From contig JALMLS010000621.1 in assembly GCA_038496445.1 (NCBI GenBank), positions 112,064 to 176,063 on the forward strand: a stretch of 64,000 nucleotides of DNA. Direction: 5' to 3'. The stretch is from Trichosphaerium sp. ATCC 40318 (taxonomy: Eukaryota; Discosea; Flabellinia; Trichosidae). The notes under the pieces were generated by a model, which saw only the letters and a list, made by a program, of their open reading frames with translations, was not told the DNA's origin and did no database searches. This document shows positions 37,460-50,434 of the stretch, piece after piece. Position 1 is the first letter of the stretch. Each line of letters begins with the position of its first letter. Made by a program: the position numbers and the translations under genes.

Positions 37460-39521
37460 TTACACAGCACTTTGGAATTCATCAAAACACAGAAAGCCTG
37501 TTGCTCTCACCGTTTTTCCTGTGCTTTCTAAATCCGAGCTTGGATCGTTTCTCTTGCGCAGGTAGTGCGAAGGATAGACCTAAAGCAGAAACAAATGAGT
37601 GCGAACCATATTATTAAATGAGCTATGTAAATTTTTTTTGTTTTGATGATTGGATATAATTCGCACGCACCCTTTGTATCAATTGGAAATACTTCTTCAT
37701 CATTCACAACATATTTTATCTCATCCGCAGGTATCCCATCAATACCCTTGGTATTGACTTTGGGAATGAGGATGCCATAGTATATTGCTCTATCTACAAC
37801 ACACACGGTTAGCACGAGGTGTGGATGCAACAGTTAGGATCCATCCACATGCGCACCTATAAATCGTACATAATCCTCATCCAATAGACCCTATACGTAA
37901 CATGATATAAGTACACAAAATTTGATATAAAAGGTAGTACTCTTAGCCCAGGTATGGCGTTGCCCTTTCGTTTGACTTGCTTGACTATGTCAGGTTTTGT
38001 TTTCTTTGACGATGATTTCAGTATCAGGGTAACAAAGCTTTCAAAGTGACTCAGTGTTGGAAGACTGGGTACGCTGTATTCGGCCCATTTTGAAGTCAAT
38101 CGAAGTACAATCCTGAACAAAAGAAAGGGAGGTTAACATAAATTGAGCAATGAGTATTGGTGTGTTGACGCACTCAGGCTTTCCCTTTTGCTTTGTCCCT
38201 TCATCAAGCTCTACTATTGGTGGGAAAGCGGCCCGTGCTCCTTCATAGTAAGATCTAAGTTTTAAATTATGAGTGGCACGTGAGGACTGAAGAGGGAGCG
38301 AGTCACGAACCTGAAACTGGCAAAGGGATGTTTAGCGCCATAAATGTTCAAGTTTAAGGCATGCTTTACTAAAGTCTTTGGCGCCTCTCCACCCATCACT
38401 TGTAGAATACGAATCAAAGGATGAAAGTCTTCCTTGCTCGCATTTTCAGCAGGTTTGTTGTTGTCGTTGATTGTTTTGATGATAGCAGTGTTCAGATTGT
38501 TTCCAGTCTAAAATAAAAGTGAGTGAAGCAAAAAGTCCCTTGGACTAACCTTCGCAGCAAGCTCCCTTCGCTTGGATCTACGCTCTAGTAAAGAAGTCAT
38601 TTGCTCTTCAGACATTACACCTGGTAGCGCATCTAGTTGTAGCGCCTTGTTCTTCTTCCAGAGATCCCACAAATCTTGGATACCAGCCGCTGTGAACTAA
38701 AAATAAAATTAACAACATAGTGCAAAAAAAGGGTTATCTTGCGTTGTTTCGTGACATTCGTAAGTCATTAATTTTACTAAACACATTCGTTTTCACTGCG
38801 TCTACTATGTAAGATAGACCAGTATCTGTTATTTTATTGTATCCCAAGTTAATGCTTTCTAACCTCTGATTTGCAGCCAAAGCAGACGCTATAGACTTCG
38901 CACCTAAATTGAAGAGTAAGTGATCAACAACTTTTTTGTTTCAAGTTTAGGTCATCTCTATCAACGCACCAACGTCTGTGATACCATTCTCACAAATGTC
39001 TACTTTAACGAGCACACATTGAGGATGTTTTAAGAATTGAGCTATGTCTGCAGCACCTTAACAAAACAAAACAAATGAGAACCTTATGAACCAAAAAAAA
39101 TGTTGTTCACCTTTGTCGCCAATATAATTTCTCCACAAGTTTATCTTTGTCAGACTGCCGATATAGAACTTCTGTAAATGCTGTATAAGGTCCTTACATC
39201 CAGTATGTGTTAAATTATTCTTTGATAAGTCGACTGTCTTCATGCCTACCGAAAGAAAAAACCGAGATTAGATGAGCTTGCGGTACGTATTTAGAGAAAC
39301 TTACCAGGAACAAAGTGGACGAATATTGAAGTGCTGATCTGTGAATCTCCAATTTTTCTGCCATAGAAGAACATCTCACGCGTGGTATCCTTTCGTTGCA
39401 ATCTAGAACTCCTACGTTCAGATACCTCGACCATGTCGGGCTGTTGTTGTGCCGGTTCTTCAAAAGTGACTCCGTTTGCGCCAAGTGGAGAACTCTCAAG
39501 TCGAGGCGCACTGTCCGGCAT
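37460..39521 (-). CDS. Leucine-rich-repeat (RNI-type) protein
   Basis: The start is MPDSAPRLESSPLGANG at 39521. Ribonuclease-inhibitor-type LRRs begin in exon 2: MKTVDLSKNNLTHTGC, LTKINLWRNYIGDKG, LVKVDICENGITDVG, LESINLGYNKITDTG and INDLRMSRNNFTAAG. The last repeat reads through only if a GC-AG intron at 38742-38697 is removed, which is good evidence for that splice. After the repeats comes a charged region (SEEQMTSLLERRSKRREL) and several shorter exons, ending near EFQSAV at 37460. The 3' exons are less certain. RNI-type LRRs bind proteins; the partner is unknown. There is no NACHT/NB-ARC or kinase domain in the gene. Confidence 0.65.
38697..38742 (-). other. GC-AG intron in the LRR gene
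   Basis: Donor reads AAC|GCAAGA and acceptor TTTTAG|TTCACA, length 46 nt, typical of this genome. Removing it restores the LRR consensus MSRNN|FTAAGIQDL. Confidence 0.7.
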
Positions 39522-39565
39522 GCTAAGGGCGTGTTACAACCACATTTTAAGAAAAAAAAATTGCG

Positions 39566-41926
39566 CTAGCTGGTAGCGTCTGGGTGGTTGTTGTACATTG
39601 TCATCCTAAGAGAGTCTTGGAGCGTCTTTGTAATCACGTTCTTTGGGAGCTTTTTATAAGGTACACCGAGCATAGCGGATACGTGTTCCGAGAATCCCGA
39701 AGAGTCAGTCACAAACCTAACATATAATAAACACATGAACGCGGACAATAATGAAACTATACGATTCAGTGTCTTCCTGGGCTTTTTGGAAGCGTTCAGC
39801 AAGAGACATTGAGTTTGCTTCACGACCTATATGGGAAAGAAAAAAATGAGAATGGTAACACCACTGCAGTATAGTAAGACGTACGAATCGCAGAAGCTGC
39901 GATATCTGCCTCCTTAAAGTCCTCGTGAATTGTAGGGTACAAAATGCCAATATTTCTGTAATTTTCACACCAAGGATTAGCGCTTGGCCTCGCTTTGTTC
40001 TTATTTACAAGCTAAAACAGATGAATATATTAGTATATTTTTCATAAATAGAAAGAAAATAGTATTTCGAAAAAAAAGAAGAGCCTTGTGAGATAATGAA
40101 TAAATACCCTACCTGTTCGAACCGATATTCGGCGATTTGGTACAAGTTTTCAAGAGACCTTCTAGTCGCTTTGACGAGTAGTTCGTATGTTGATAACATT
40201 TCGTTTACCTTTACTAGAGTATTAGCCGTTTTACAAATCACCTTTTTTTTTTCTTGCACATAAACAATCCCGCTGAGGATCTTTTTCATTCTTTTTTTTG
40301 TTAATTCAAATACGTACGTGTGCGTTGGCTACACCGTATACGAGGAGGTTACCGCCCTCAGCCGCTACGGTTTTTGCCTTATCAACAATGTAAAGGAACT
40401 TTCCTAATTGTAGGACAAGGCCATGACATTTAATAAATTCAGCAGCTACAAAGTCTTTTCCTTTAAAGAAGCTTTCTAGTCCTGTGTTGTCCACAAAGAC
40501 ATTAGATAATGTCAACGGCTCGTCTCTTCCTTCATTAAGGACCTAGATAAATAGTTAAGCGTATGGGAGAGGCTGATTAGAATGTGGTAACGCGGCGTAC
40601 ATCAGGAACAATTGGATTGCCAGTTTTATCCATGAAACAACACGTTTGGATTGCTCTCGATTGTGCTGCCTTGTCTGTTCTAGAAAAGAAGGTTAGTTCA
40701 ATAGCCTCAAACAGGTAATAAAGAAGCGATTGCGTACCTTAGTTCTTGTACAAGTGACTGAACAGCTACGAGATATTGATGTGTTAATGGGCTCAGGTTA
40801 AAGAAGCATCTTGGCTCGTACCTTGATTTAGTTTATAGCGGTTATCTGGGAATACAACGTGCATTATTGGTGCATTAACAAGCACCTAGTTTCTTGTGTT
40901 AATGGGATAATTAGGATTTTTAGGCCTTACTTCAAGGAGCTTCCCTGATTTGGTGCCTAACACCTCTTTAAACTCTTTTCGTGTATTCTCGTTCCTTAGA
41001 GACAATAGAGAAGGAGCAACAGATACATCCTAAGCAAGGGCACTTTAAGAAATAAATGTAGGAATCAAACAATGCTTGCCTTGGTACTTCGGAAGATCCA
41101 GAACAGAAACTCTATACAATGCGACAATGCGTGCCGTACATTTCTTTCTAATTCTTTGAAAGCATCAAGTGCTGAAGCATTCGCCAACTCTTTTTCAATA
41201 TGAGGTAGCGTCATGTACTTTAGCTCTTGTCTGATCTCTAAACAAGAAATCAACATTCCAAGCTTTTTTTTTTCGTTTTCCTCAAATCCCGCGTACGAAG
41301 GTTTACTTGCTGCATCGTATGTTCGTGCAAGGGATAAGGATCAAAAAGAGTTGGATGAGAGATTATATTCTCGAGATATTGCACGCGTTTCGTGATCATG
41401 CTATGCGTGTCCCGTGTCGCTGGAGCTACAGATAATACTTCAGTCACCTTAGAAAAAGTTATTTCTCGGGCGCGTTTCTGGGATATGATGATGGCATAAC
41501 GGGCTTACCCATGTTTTAAATTCTTCGCAAAAGAGCGTCCATGGGTCATTTTTGTAGCCTTTTCCAAGGTATCTTTTGTGCCTCTTTTGTTGGTACAAGC
41601 CTGTTTGTTTTTAATTTAAAATAACGGGTTGCGTACACTGCGATTTTATGCACGAGTTTAAACGTTTGTAAGAAAACTCTAGCGTAGTGAAAAAATGTTT
41701 TCGAAAAACGTTTAAAAATAACGTACAAACTACTTTTACTATAGTTTCAGCAGATTCTCGCAAGTCACCCCTATTTTTAAGCGTTAATTTTTTAGTATGA
41801 ACAGACGCGAAATTTGAAAATGTAATGTTACCTGTGCTTGCTGCGGTTCATTTTTTCTATCCAAGTGGCGGCGTCAAAGTCGGTTATGCTTGCTTTATTT
41901 TTTGGTTTGTTTCCTTTGCTGTTCAT
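39566..41926 (-). CDS. Unrecognised multi-exon protein
   Basis: The start is MNSKGNKPKNKASITDFD at 41926. The first ten exons join in frame: 41926-41832, 41770-41734, 41583-41509, 41447-41297, 41237-41140, 41029-40931, 40885-40822, 40765-40738, 40679-40601 and 40542-40318. Further exons lead to the stop at 39566. The protein is probably about 500 residues, soluble, and has no signal peptide. Characteristic segments are YLGKGYKNDPWTLFCEEF, LKYMTLPHIEKELANAS, IMHVVFPDNRYKLNQ and YRNIGILYPTIHEDF. I do not recognise the family. Its stop lies only 44 nt before the start of the LRR gene in the same direction, so the two may share transcriptional context. Confidence 0.7.
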
Positions 41927-42264
41927 GTCGATCTTGTCGCTCGTACCGCCAATATACTTGTTATAGCATTTCTATGGATTAGTCAATCCATTTTTCCGCC
42001 TGTACTAATCTAACCTGTATTTCTGTCATCATCTTCTTCTCAGCGCTCGTAAACGAGCGTATTATACGAATGTACTTCCACTCCATCTTTGCAGCTGTTA
42101 TCAAGAGCCAAAAAGCTCAAATAATCTAGCGATAAGTGTTGTGTTTATTCTGTCCCGTTTAGGGTTTATGTACTAGCTATTCAGATCGGTACGATGCTTT
42201 TGGTATTTGACCAAATGTGACGCGTACAAAAGTTCCTTTTTTTTCAGCGTAACTAGTAACAAAC
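41927..42264. promoter_or_regulatory. Divergent promoter region
   Basis: Separates the leftward unknown gene (start 41926) from the rightward FKBP12 gene (start 42265). The last 25 nt before FKBP12 contain a T-rich stretch. No defined motif was recognised. Confidence 0.4.
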
Positions 42265-42780
42265 ATGGGCGTACAAAAGACAACAACAAAGGAAGGTAAC
42301 GGCCCTATGCCAACAAAGGGTCAAAAAGTAACAGGTACACCTAAAATAAACCGGAGGCGCTTTATTTACTCACGCGGTTTAGTACACTGCACTGGTATCG
42401 TCAAAGCCACCCAAAAGAAGTTTTGGTCTACCAAAGATCCAGGTAACAACCTAAATGGCTCGAGAAGCTCCTAAACGTATAAAACTAGGTCAACAACCAT
42501 TCTCCTTCAATGTCGGTCTAGGAAAAGTAAAAACGCCTCTTGATGCATACATTTAACTCTCCTTTAGGTTATTAGAGGCTGGGACGAAGGTGTGTTGCAA
42601 ATGAAGCTAAACGAATGTGCCACTCTCGAAATGACTCCAGACTATGGATACGGCGCAGGCGGCTTTCCAGGTACCTCAAGAAGGCGAATTATCGCTAAAA
42701 ACTGACCATCTTCCTAAGCTTGGGGTATTCCACCAAACGCTGTCTTGATCTTCCACATTGAGCTAATCAAAATTGATTAA
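42265..42780 (+). CDS. FKBP12-type peptidyl-prolyl cis-trans isomerase
   Basis: Five exons, 42265-42334, 42383-42442, 42489-42526, 42568-42670 and 42719-42780, give 110 residues, the usual FKBP12 length. The enzyme isomerises Xaa-Pro bonds and is the cytosolic receptor of FK506/rapamycin. Visible core: [36 protein letters not shown] (with the pocket Trp), [17 protein letters not shown] and [11 protein letters not shown]. The Trp after KKF replaces the Asp of animal and fungal FKBP12 (DSS) and is typical of plant and stramenopile versions, as is GAGGFPAWGI. The family call is secure. Confidence 0.95.
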
Positions 42781-43358
42781 AAAGTCCACAATAAAATTCT
42801 AACTGTCAAAGAAAAACGAATAAAGACACTTTTGGCCGTATGTAAGCACCCTTTTTTATACCAGCTAACATGCAGCTGTCCTTGGCAAAGCATTGTACTT
42901 TAGAAGTGAGATTACTACCTTAATCCTTTTTGACAATCACGCAAAGCGTGTCACATGTTTGGGTGGCGTGAGAACAATTAATAGCAATGCGAGGACAACT
43001 GAAACAAGCATGACAACTAAAAACACATTGCACTCAAAGTTAGAATACAGTGCAGTGGCGCACTAGGTGTAAATCAATAAATATCGTCACAACAAATACT
43101 TTGGTGGCGCAATAATGATAAATACAGGTTGCGTTGTACAGTTTGCAAGCTTTACGAATTTATTGAAGGGTTGACTTTACAAGTATATCCACCAAGGGTG
43201 GTTTACAAACCCAGAATTCTTAGCTTACAATGACGTCATTATCAAGTCAAAACCTTACGTAAGTCTTTGGAATTTCACAACAACATCGTATTTGAACTGT
43301 TTTTTTTTGGAACACACGACAATCTTTTTGGTTTTTTTTGGCTGTTAAAACTACCACT
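42781..43358. other. Convergent intergenic region
   Basis: Between FKBP12 and the leftward AP180 gene. AATAAA at 42790-42795 is a likely polyadenylation signal for FKBP12. The remainder shows no ORF or repeat that I can support. Confidence 0.5.
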
Positions 43359-45908
43359 TTAGATAAATGGGTTTGTGCCTCCATTTTGTTGTTGTGGTTG
43401 TTGCTGTTGCTGGTAACCAAATTGGTTGGGTTGTTGGAATGGAGTTTGAACAAAGTTGTTTTGTGGTTGATCTGAGGGGCAGAAGTAAGAAAAACTAATT
43501 ATATACAGATACAGAGAAAAACTGAGAAACAATGAGAATGTGTGCCGTACTTGGATTTGTGTTGTAGATAGCTGGTTGGTTGCCACCGTAGTTAGCAGCA
43601 GGACCTGGGCTTGTGTTGAAGATACTATTCGCAGATCCAATACCAAATGGATTTTGTGCGCCTTGGTAGCCGGAATTGGCAGGGTGCGTCGAATCCTGTT
43701 GATCAACGATCAGTATAAAATCACAAAGAATAAGGAGACCACATAAAACTCGGTTTTTTTTTCTTCAAGATGACTTACCACAAACGGATTCTCGCTGAGC
43801 TTAGTATTCGCGAATTGGTTTGTAAAGTTGTTAAAACCAGTATCGTATAGCGTATTAGCCAAATCCTAAACACAAATTAGTACGATTAACCCACCTTTGG
43901 TTTCATAAAAACTAGCTTGCAAGAAAATGTAACAGCCCACTTACCTTTATGGTGCTGGCCTTTTCAGAGTAACTTTGTGCGATTTGGTTGGATTGTGCTG
44001 TGTCAGGGGCGAGAATATCAACAGCAGGTGCTGCGTTGTTGTCGGAGGCGAGAGTAGGGGTCTGATTGTTGTCAAAGCCAAACGGATCGAATAGCGCTGG
44101 GTTCTGAATTGGCGCAGTGTTCAATGATGCACCAAAGTCGATCATGCCGCCATTGCCAGCAGGTGCGCCTTCAGAAGAAGATTCCTCGTCTGATTCAGAT
44201 TCGTTCTTTTGATCATTGGCAGCAGGCATGCCTTCGAAACTACCTTCAATCGACTCTTCAAGCTCGTCGGCTTCAGGATCCTCAGCGACTTCAACGTCTT
44301 TGCCGTCATCCTTGCCACCTTGTAGCTTGTTAATGTGCTTTTGCATGGAATCCACAATCGATGTTTTCGCCTAAACAAAAAACGAGTAAGCTTCTTAATT
44401 TGTGAGCACAGAGGGAGGGAGGAGTTCAAATTGTGATTAGCAAACGGGTGGGAGGTGCAACAAAATATGAAGTGTACCTTTTTGATGTCGGGTAAACTGC
44501 GTGTAAAGTGCCGACCAACGTCGTATAGCGCAATCAATGCGTCTGTTTCACGAATAAATAATTTATAGACGTCTAGTGTTTTTTGTGCGGATTTCTTGCT
44601 CATGGACTCGAATCGATCTGTAATAACATTAATGTTGTCAGATAAAATCATCCGGGCGGCTACGAGAAAAAAAAAAAATGGGGTCGTTCCAAACGTACCC
44701 AACAAAGATACTATGCCTTCATTCAAAATACGGTACAATATTAGACTGTCTTTGAGGAGGAGAACGTAGGTCGTAACGATAAGGGCGTGTTGGGTAACAT
44801 GGTGTGACTTCATCTACAAGGGTGCAAATTTCAGATAAACAGAAAAACTCCGATACAAAGGGAAATAGACAGTTACTTCTTTACTGTCGCGCGAAAAACC
44901 AGACAAACAACTTGGATGCTCGAGTATGTCGCCATCATTATTTTTAAAAAGGAGAAGGAGAAGATTTCAAAGGTTGTTTGTGCATTTTAACAAGTTGTAA
45001 AATAAAATCCCATGCATCCCCAATACGGATAAACAGGGTAACAAGATACGTACCTTGCAATTCAAGAGAGCGTTGAGTTGTGACTGCAATTTAGGAATGC
45101 GTTTGAACGCTTGATCTAACTTTAGTTTCTTGCAAGCATCTGGTTGTTTTTCGAACTGAAATCCAAGCAAACGCAATACAGACACTTTTTCCTCCAAATA
45201 TTTTGCGTATTTGCGAATAAAGACGGTGATAACGTGTCCTAAAAACATATATGATTAAATTGGAGAATTTACCCACATTTTGGATTATTATAAAATCCAT
45301 TAAATTGCTTCACAATTTGCTAATATGCTTCGTTTTGGGGGTTTTCTCTACAATATAAACAAAAAAAAAAGCTAATGACAATTTTCGTAACCGCACCTTT
45401 CATGTTTGCTGCATTAAATCTGCGCAAGGCGAATATGTTGGTTGAGCGAGGTTTTAGGCTGTCAATGAAGGATTGATCGCCTTCACGGTAACATCGGTGG
45501 AAGATCTGCAAGGACTTCAAAACAACCTAAAAATCGCACTTAGACTACCTCTGTGGTTCCACAAAATCGTACCATCCAGTTAGATTTCTCCAAGCGACGA
45601 ACCAGACCTATTTTTGTGAGCTTGAAGACCTAACATAGATCGCTGCGAATATTAAACCTCGCGTGCGTGAGGTTGCTCGCTAAGGAGTTGCGGGGTAGCA
45701 TTTACGTACCTCTTATAATTTCTTGAATTGAATCATCCCTGTTAAACGTCTGTAACACAATACCTATTGGCTCAATTAGTAACTACTGGAGGAACGCTCA
45801 CACTGGTTTACTTCTGACGTGTTTTTCCTTAGGAGGTTTAGGGTTGCCCCGTGTAGCCTTCTTAATGGCTTTTTGTATCCTCCGTTTCTTGCCCTTGTGC
45901 GAAGACAT
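43359..45908 (-). CDS. AP180/CALM-type clathrin assembly protein (ANTH domain)
   Basis: AP180/CALM proteins bind PIP2, clathrin and AP-2 to build endocytic coats. The start at 45908 gives MSSHKGKKRRIQKAIKKAT followed by KPPKEKHVR, the ANTH lipid-binding motif (KATxxxxxPPKEKHVR). Later exons read IQEIIRGLVRRLEKSNWM, VVLKSLQIFHRCYREGD, RKYAKYLEEKVSVLR, LLLKDSLILYRILNEG and AQKTLDVYKLFIRETD, in ANTH order. The acidic C-terminal half carries DPFGF (AP-2 appendage type) and NPFV, NPFG and a terminal NPFI (EH-domain type) in a Gln/Asn-rich tail. About eleven exons. Family and role are well supported; individual 3' exon borders are less so. Its start is 112 nt from the divergent small Tim gene. Confidence 0.9.
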
Positions 45909-46019
45909 GCTGTTTTGTAAAAAGCCCTGGACTAATAAAAAGCACAATAATCTTTAAGTCGGTCAAAACGCAGTCGCGCCAGGACTGAGAAGAGCTGAAG
46001 TCACTGTAGATACCTCATC

Positions 46020-46371
46020 ATGGCTCAAATCGACGCGTACACCACCTACCAATCACCAGAGCTACAGCAAGCGCAACAAGAGATGCTCAATGCATTCAAT
46101 GAGGTAATTCATTACAAATTTGGTGTTGAGGTGGTATTTAAACTTATTGGTAGCTTCAAACAGAAATGATAGTGAAAAGAGCACAAACATGTACGTATTA
46201 TCAAACAGAATCATGTATGTAAGCGTTGATGGGAATTAATGTGGTGCAGATTGCTTCGACAAGTGCGTTGCACGTCCAGGACCCGAATTGCTGAAACATC
46301 AAGGCGACTGCATGCGCAATTGTACGTCGGTCTGGTTGGAGGCTCAAACTATTGTAGTGGGTGCATGGTAA
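46020..46371 (+). CDS. Small Tim chaperone (Tim8/9/10/13 family)
   Basis: These ~10 kDa proteins carry hydrophobic precursors across the mitochondrial intermembrane space. The twin CX3C signature is present: CFDKC, then a 13-residue gap, then CMRNC, followed by a helix (TSVWLEAQTIV). The N-terminal helix is MAQIDAYTTYQSPELQ. Exon 1 is 46020-46103 and the last exon is 46250-46371. Frame continuity needs one nucleotide contributed between them. A 10-nt micro-exon at 46209-46218 (flanked by CAG and GTAAGC) supplies it, giving 71 residues. The following intron would be only 31 nt, so this junction is uncertain. The Tim call is secure; I cannot assign 8, 9, 10 or 13. Confidence 0.8.
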
Positions 46372-46697
46372 GCGCAAATAATTGAACTGTTTTTGAGGTG
46401 ACATGTTACTAGGCATGATTACAATCAAAAGGCAATACTCACACCAGATATGTAAAAATAAACCCTTTTGAATACACTGTAGTGTCTGTCGCGCCGTTAT
46501 AGCAAAAAGAAAAAGAAGGATAAAAAAGCATCTCGTGGCAGTCCATTGACGCGTAGAGATTAGTAGAAACCCGCGTTTGGAGGTGTTTGTGAAAAAAACC
46601 AAAATATTTTATTGTGAAGCCCACAAAGTACAAAAAAAATTAGTTGCAGTGGGGTAGTGCGGTTTGTGGCGCAACGCTATTTGGGCAAGTATCATTC
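46372..46697. other. Convergent intergenic region
   Basis: Between the small Tim gene and the 3' end of the isomerase gene. The overlapping leftward ORF at 46201-46602 is judged an antisense shadow. No other feature seen. Confidence 0.4.
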
Positions 46698-47750
<1,053 letters not shown>

Positions 47751-47897
47751 TCTACTCGGTGAGAAAAATTGCGAAAGTAATGGCATATGCAAGCGTACAT
47801 TGTAAAGTGTTGTATCGCGCTGGAATTACAGTGAAAGCAATGACTAAAAGTGACTTGGTGCCCAGTTTAAGCCAATACGAAACAAAGCATAAATCCA

Positions 47898-48083
47898 ATG
47901 GACAAACAGCAACAATACGCTGAAACGCGAGCGCTGTTGTACAATTTAAACACTCAAGTAACGAATACTTTTTTGTAATGACACTAAACACGCGCCAAGG
48001 AATTAGCGAGTCTGGTAGACGTTATACGCGAAGTTAACACCAATGTTTCTGATGTAATCGAAGAAGCCTCTGATTTGACGTAA
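47898..48083 (+). CDS. Possible small protein of 47 residues
   Basis: Two exons, 47898-47957 and 48000-48083, phase 0, with a 42-nt GT-AG intron of typical size. They read MDKQQQYAETRALLYNLNTQ then ELASLVDVIREVNTNVSD, ending SDLT. The product would be a single amphipathic helix, in the size range of small complex subunits (DASH- or BLOC-like), but I cannot assign it. An AATAAA lies at 48277-48282. The gene diverges from the isomerase gene, 147 nt away. Confidence 0.45.
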
Positions 48084-48359
48084 AACAACGTACATACGCT
48101 TGTATTTAACTATAGATGTAGCTTGTTATCATCTAAATGGCCTAAACTGTTAACGGAGTGGCGAACGATTGACGCCACAAACAAAAACTTGAACTAGTGA
48201 TGATCATTAGAACAGATATCAGTACAAACCTAGGCGCTCCGTGGTGGAATACTAAAAGTTTATGTGACACTTTTAAAATAAAATGTACAGGCACGAATCA
48301 TATCGCCACGTCTTAGTGGCACACGTGTTAATAGTGCACGCATATTAGCAGTGCACGTG
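48084..48359. other. Convergent intergenic region with CACGTG-bearing repeats
   Basis: Contains an AATAAA (48277-48282) for the small rightward gene and, from ~48303, the degenerate repeats described in the next entry. Confidence 0.4.
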
Positions 48360-48372
48360 TTAGTGGTGAACG
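48303..48372. repeat. Degenerate tandem CACGTGTTAGTG-like repeats
   Basis: About five imperfect copies of a ~15-nt unit containing CACGT(G) followed by TTAGTG. They run across the 3' UTR and into the last codons of the transporter gene, whose C-terminus (QDTHVHH) they encode. Two perfect CACGTG palindromes are included. Confidence 0.5.
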
Positions 48373-50434
48373 TGAGTATCCTGCTTAAAGTAATACTTGT
48401 TCAAGAAGATAAAGGTCACACTGATAATCATAATCGCAAACCCTGCGAGTGCTAGGATTGCGGACAGCAACCTCTTTGGTTCGTAAAGGGATTGGTAGTC
48501 GTGCATTTTAAAATAAAACAGACCAGGGAGTATATAACAGATTGTTGTAGAGCCTGTTGCGCCAACTAAACCGAACACCTAGTTCGAAAAAAACAGAATA
48601 AGAGGAGGTGGTCTGATGTACAATAGGATCTGTTAAAAAAATCCTAGAAAGCTTAACGTACAAGTCCTAGATCTTGCACTCGCCATGCGATTGTAAACGT
48701 AATAGCGATGAGGCCAAGTGTAATACCAATGTGTTTGAGTACAGCATAGCCCTCGAGTTTGAAGATGCCTTTAAACAATAGGTTGTTGATACACCGCCTT
48801 GCTGGGTGTATCTGTAACGGGTACGAGAATATCACGAGAGATGCCAGCATGAAGCGTGCAATAGTTACTGGTAATGTTCCTGGATCTGTGTGGAGTGATA
48901 TATATATTAGTTTTATAAAGTGTGATGCATATCATAACATGATTGATGGTCATGGCTGTGACAGCGCTTGCCGTACATGACTTGATGATGTTAGAACTGA
49001 GGTCGTTGCCTATCGTCATGTAACCCAACAGTCCAATGACTAGGTACACCCAAAAACAACTGTATGCAGCTGCCCCTATGACGGTGTGCATGTGCCTTTA
49101 CACAAAATACATTAGCTAATCAATTTGTGCATATGGTAAAGCACACTACGTGTGGGCGCTTCCTTGGGTTTTCCTAGATATTAACGTACCATCCTGAACC
49201 GCGCTTGTGGCCCATCTCATTGTATATAGAGAAGAGCTAGAAAGTCAGGTGTCAGTTCATTTTTTTGTTGGATGATGACATGAGTCGTCCGTGCGTACAT
49301 TCTGGTGACAAGTAAATCCAAATACTATTATTGGCAGCACTGAAAAGTTTTCAGTGGAAAAGTGCCAGTAGCGCCATGAGCTCATAGGTGGCTTTCTTAT
49401 TGCATGGTTGTCTGAGAAGAGCCCTATTATTAAACCAAGCAAGTAAACGATGGACACTAGCGCTACGCCACTACATATACGTGTTAGTAATTGGGTGGAA
49501 GGAGGAGCAAACTTTTGAGATTCAAGTTGTTGTTACCTGGTGTATTTCAAATACGTCAGCTTAGGTGAGAACGCTAACGGTCCAACCAAGCAACCTAGTA
49601 GTATGCTTATCCAAAATAAACGATTGACTAATACGCCGTGTGCTCTAAGAGATGAAAACCGGATTAGATTGGCCAATCCATCTTGCGAGATTTTATGAAC
49701 GCGTACCCTAGCGCCTCACAAGCTTCTGGCAGTAATCCACCAACAACAATGAGGTACGATGTCGCTGTGCAATCGTTAGACATATGACATTCAGGCGCAG
49801 GCGTCTCTCATAAATAAGGCCAGTACTAGGTAAGGTACCAGTGCGAGTACAAAAAATCAAAAATGACTGCCCAACGTACCAACCCCACTGCATTTTATTG
49901 CCACAGCACCGTCAATGATTATACTAGCGAAAGGGTACGTCTATGTCAAATACATCAATACTTGGCCTAATAAATACAACTAGTTTTCTTACCACGGACG
50001 CGACTGCAAAGTAGCTGCTTTTCCCGGGTAGCTTGCTGGCGCAAACAGCGAGTAAATGCAATCCAAAAGACGCAGCAAACGCAGCCACGAGTATTAGCAC
50101 CGTTCCAAATATAATACCTGTCTTTGCAAACGCGAAAGGCATGCCTAGTTGAGAAATTAATCAATTAACTCCAAAACAGTCAATATCGCCTTTTACCTAA
50201 TACACCAGCACCAAGTATCGTGTTGGTAAGGTTCAAATACGAACTGGCAATGCCTGCAAACTTCTGTTGTTTTGGTTGTATGTCACCATTTACAGATATA
50301 CTAGTAGCATCTTGAAGGTGTACGGGGGAAGTATCACCTCTAAGATCATTGAAGCAAAATTAGAATGTCGTAAACGACATTTCCGCGTACTTGTCGTAGT
50401 CGCTCGTCAGAGGACTTGTTTCCGTTGAAGCCAT
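48360..50434 (-). CDS. AVT/SLC38-type amino-acid transporter (AAAP family)
   Basis: A polytopic membrane protein of the AAAP superfamily, which moves neutral amino acids across vacuolar or plasma membranes. The start at 50434 gives MASTETSPLTSDYDK, a short hydrophilic cytosolic tail. Then follow the TM1 signature SSYLNLTNTILGAGVLGMP, TM2 (FGTVLILVAAFAASFGLHLL), TSYLIVVGGLLPEACEAL, VLPIIVFGFTCHQN (conserved F-CHQN of AVT5/6-like members), YSCFWVYLVIGLLGYMTIG and YPLQIHPARR. The C-terminal helices are ICYILPGLFYFKM and LAGFAIMIISVTF. About ten exons. Family call strong; substrate not predictable. Confidence 0.9.

Noticed and set aside
44142-44813. 223-codon leftward ORF as a separate protein
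   Set aside because: It reads through introns of the AP180 gene; only the ANTH-like segments are real exons.
46201-46602. 133-codon leftward ORF over the small Tim gene
   Set aside because: Overlaps the twin-CX3C exon in antisense and has no motif of its own.
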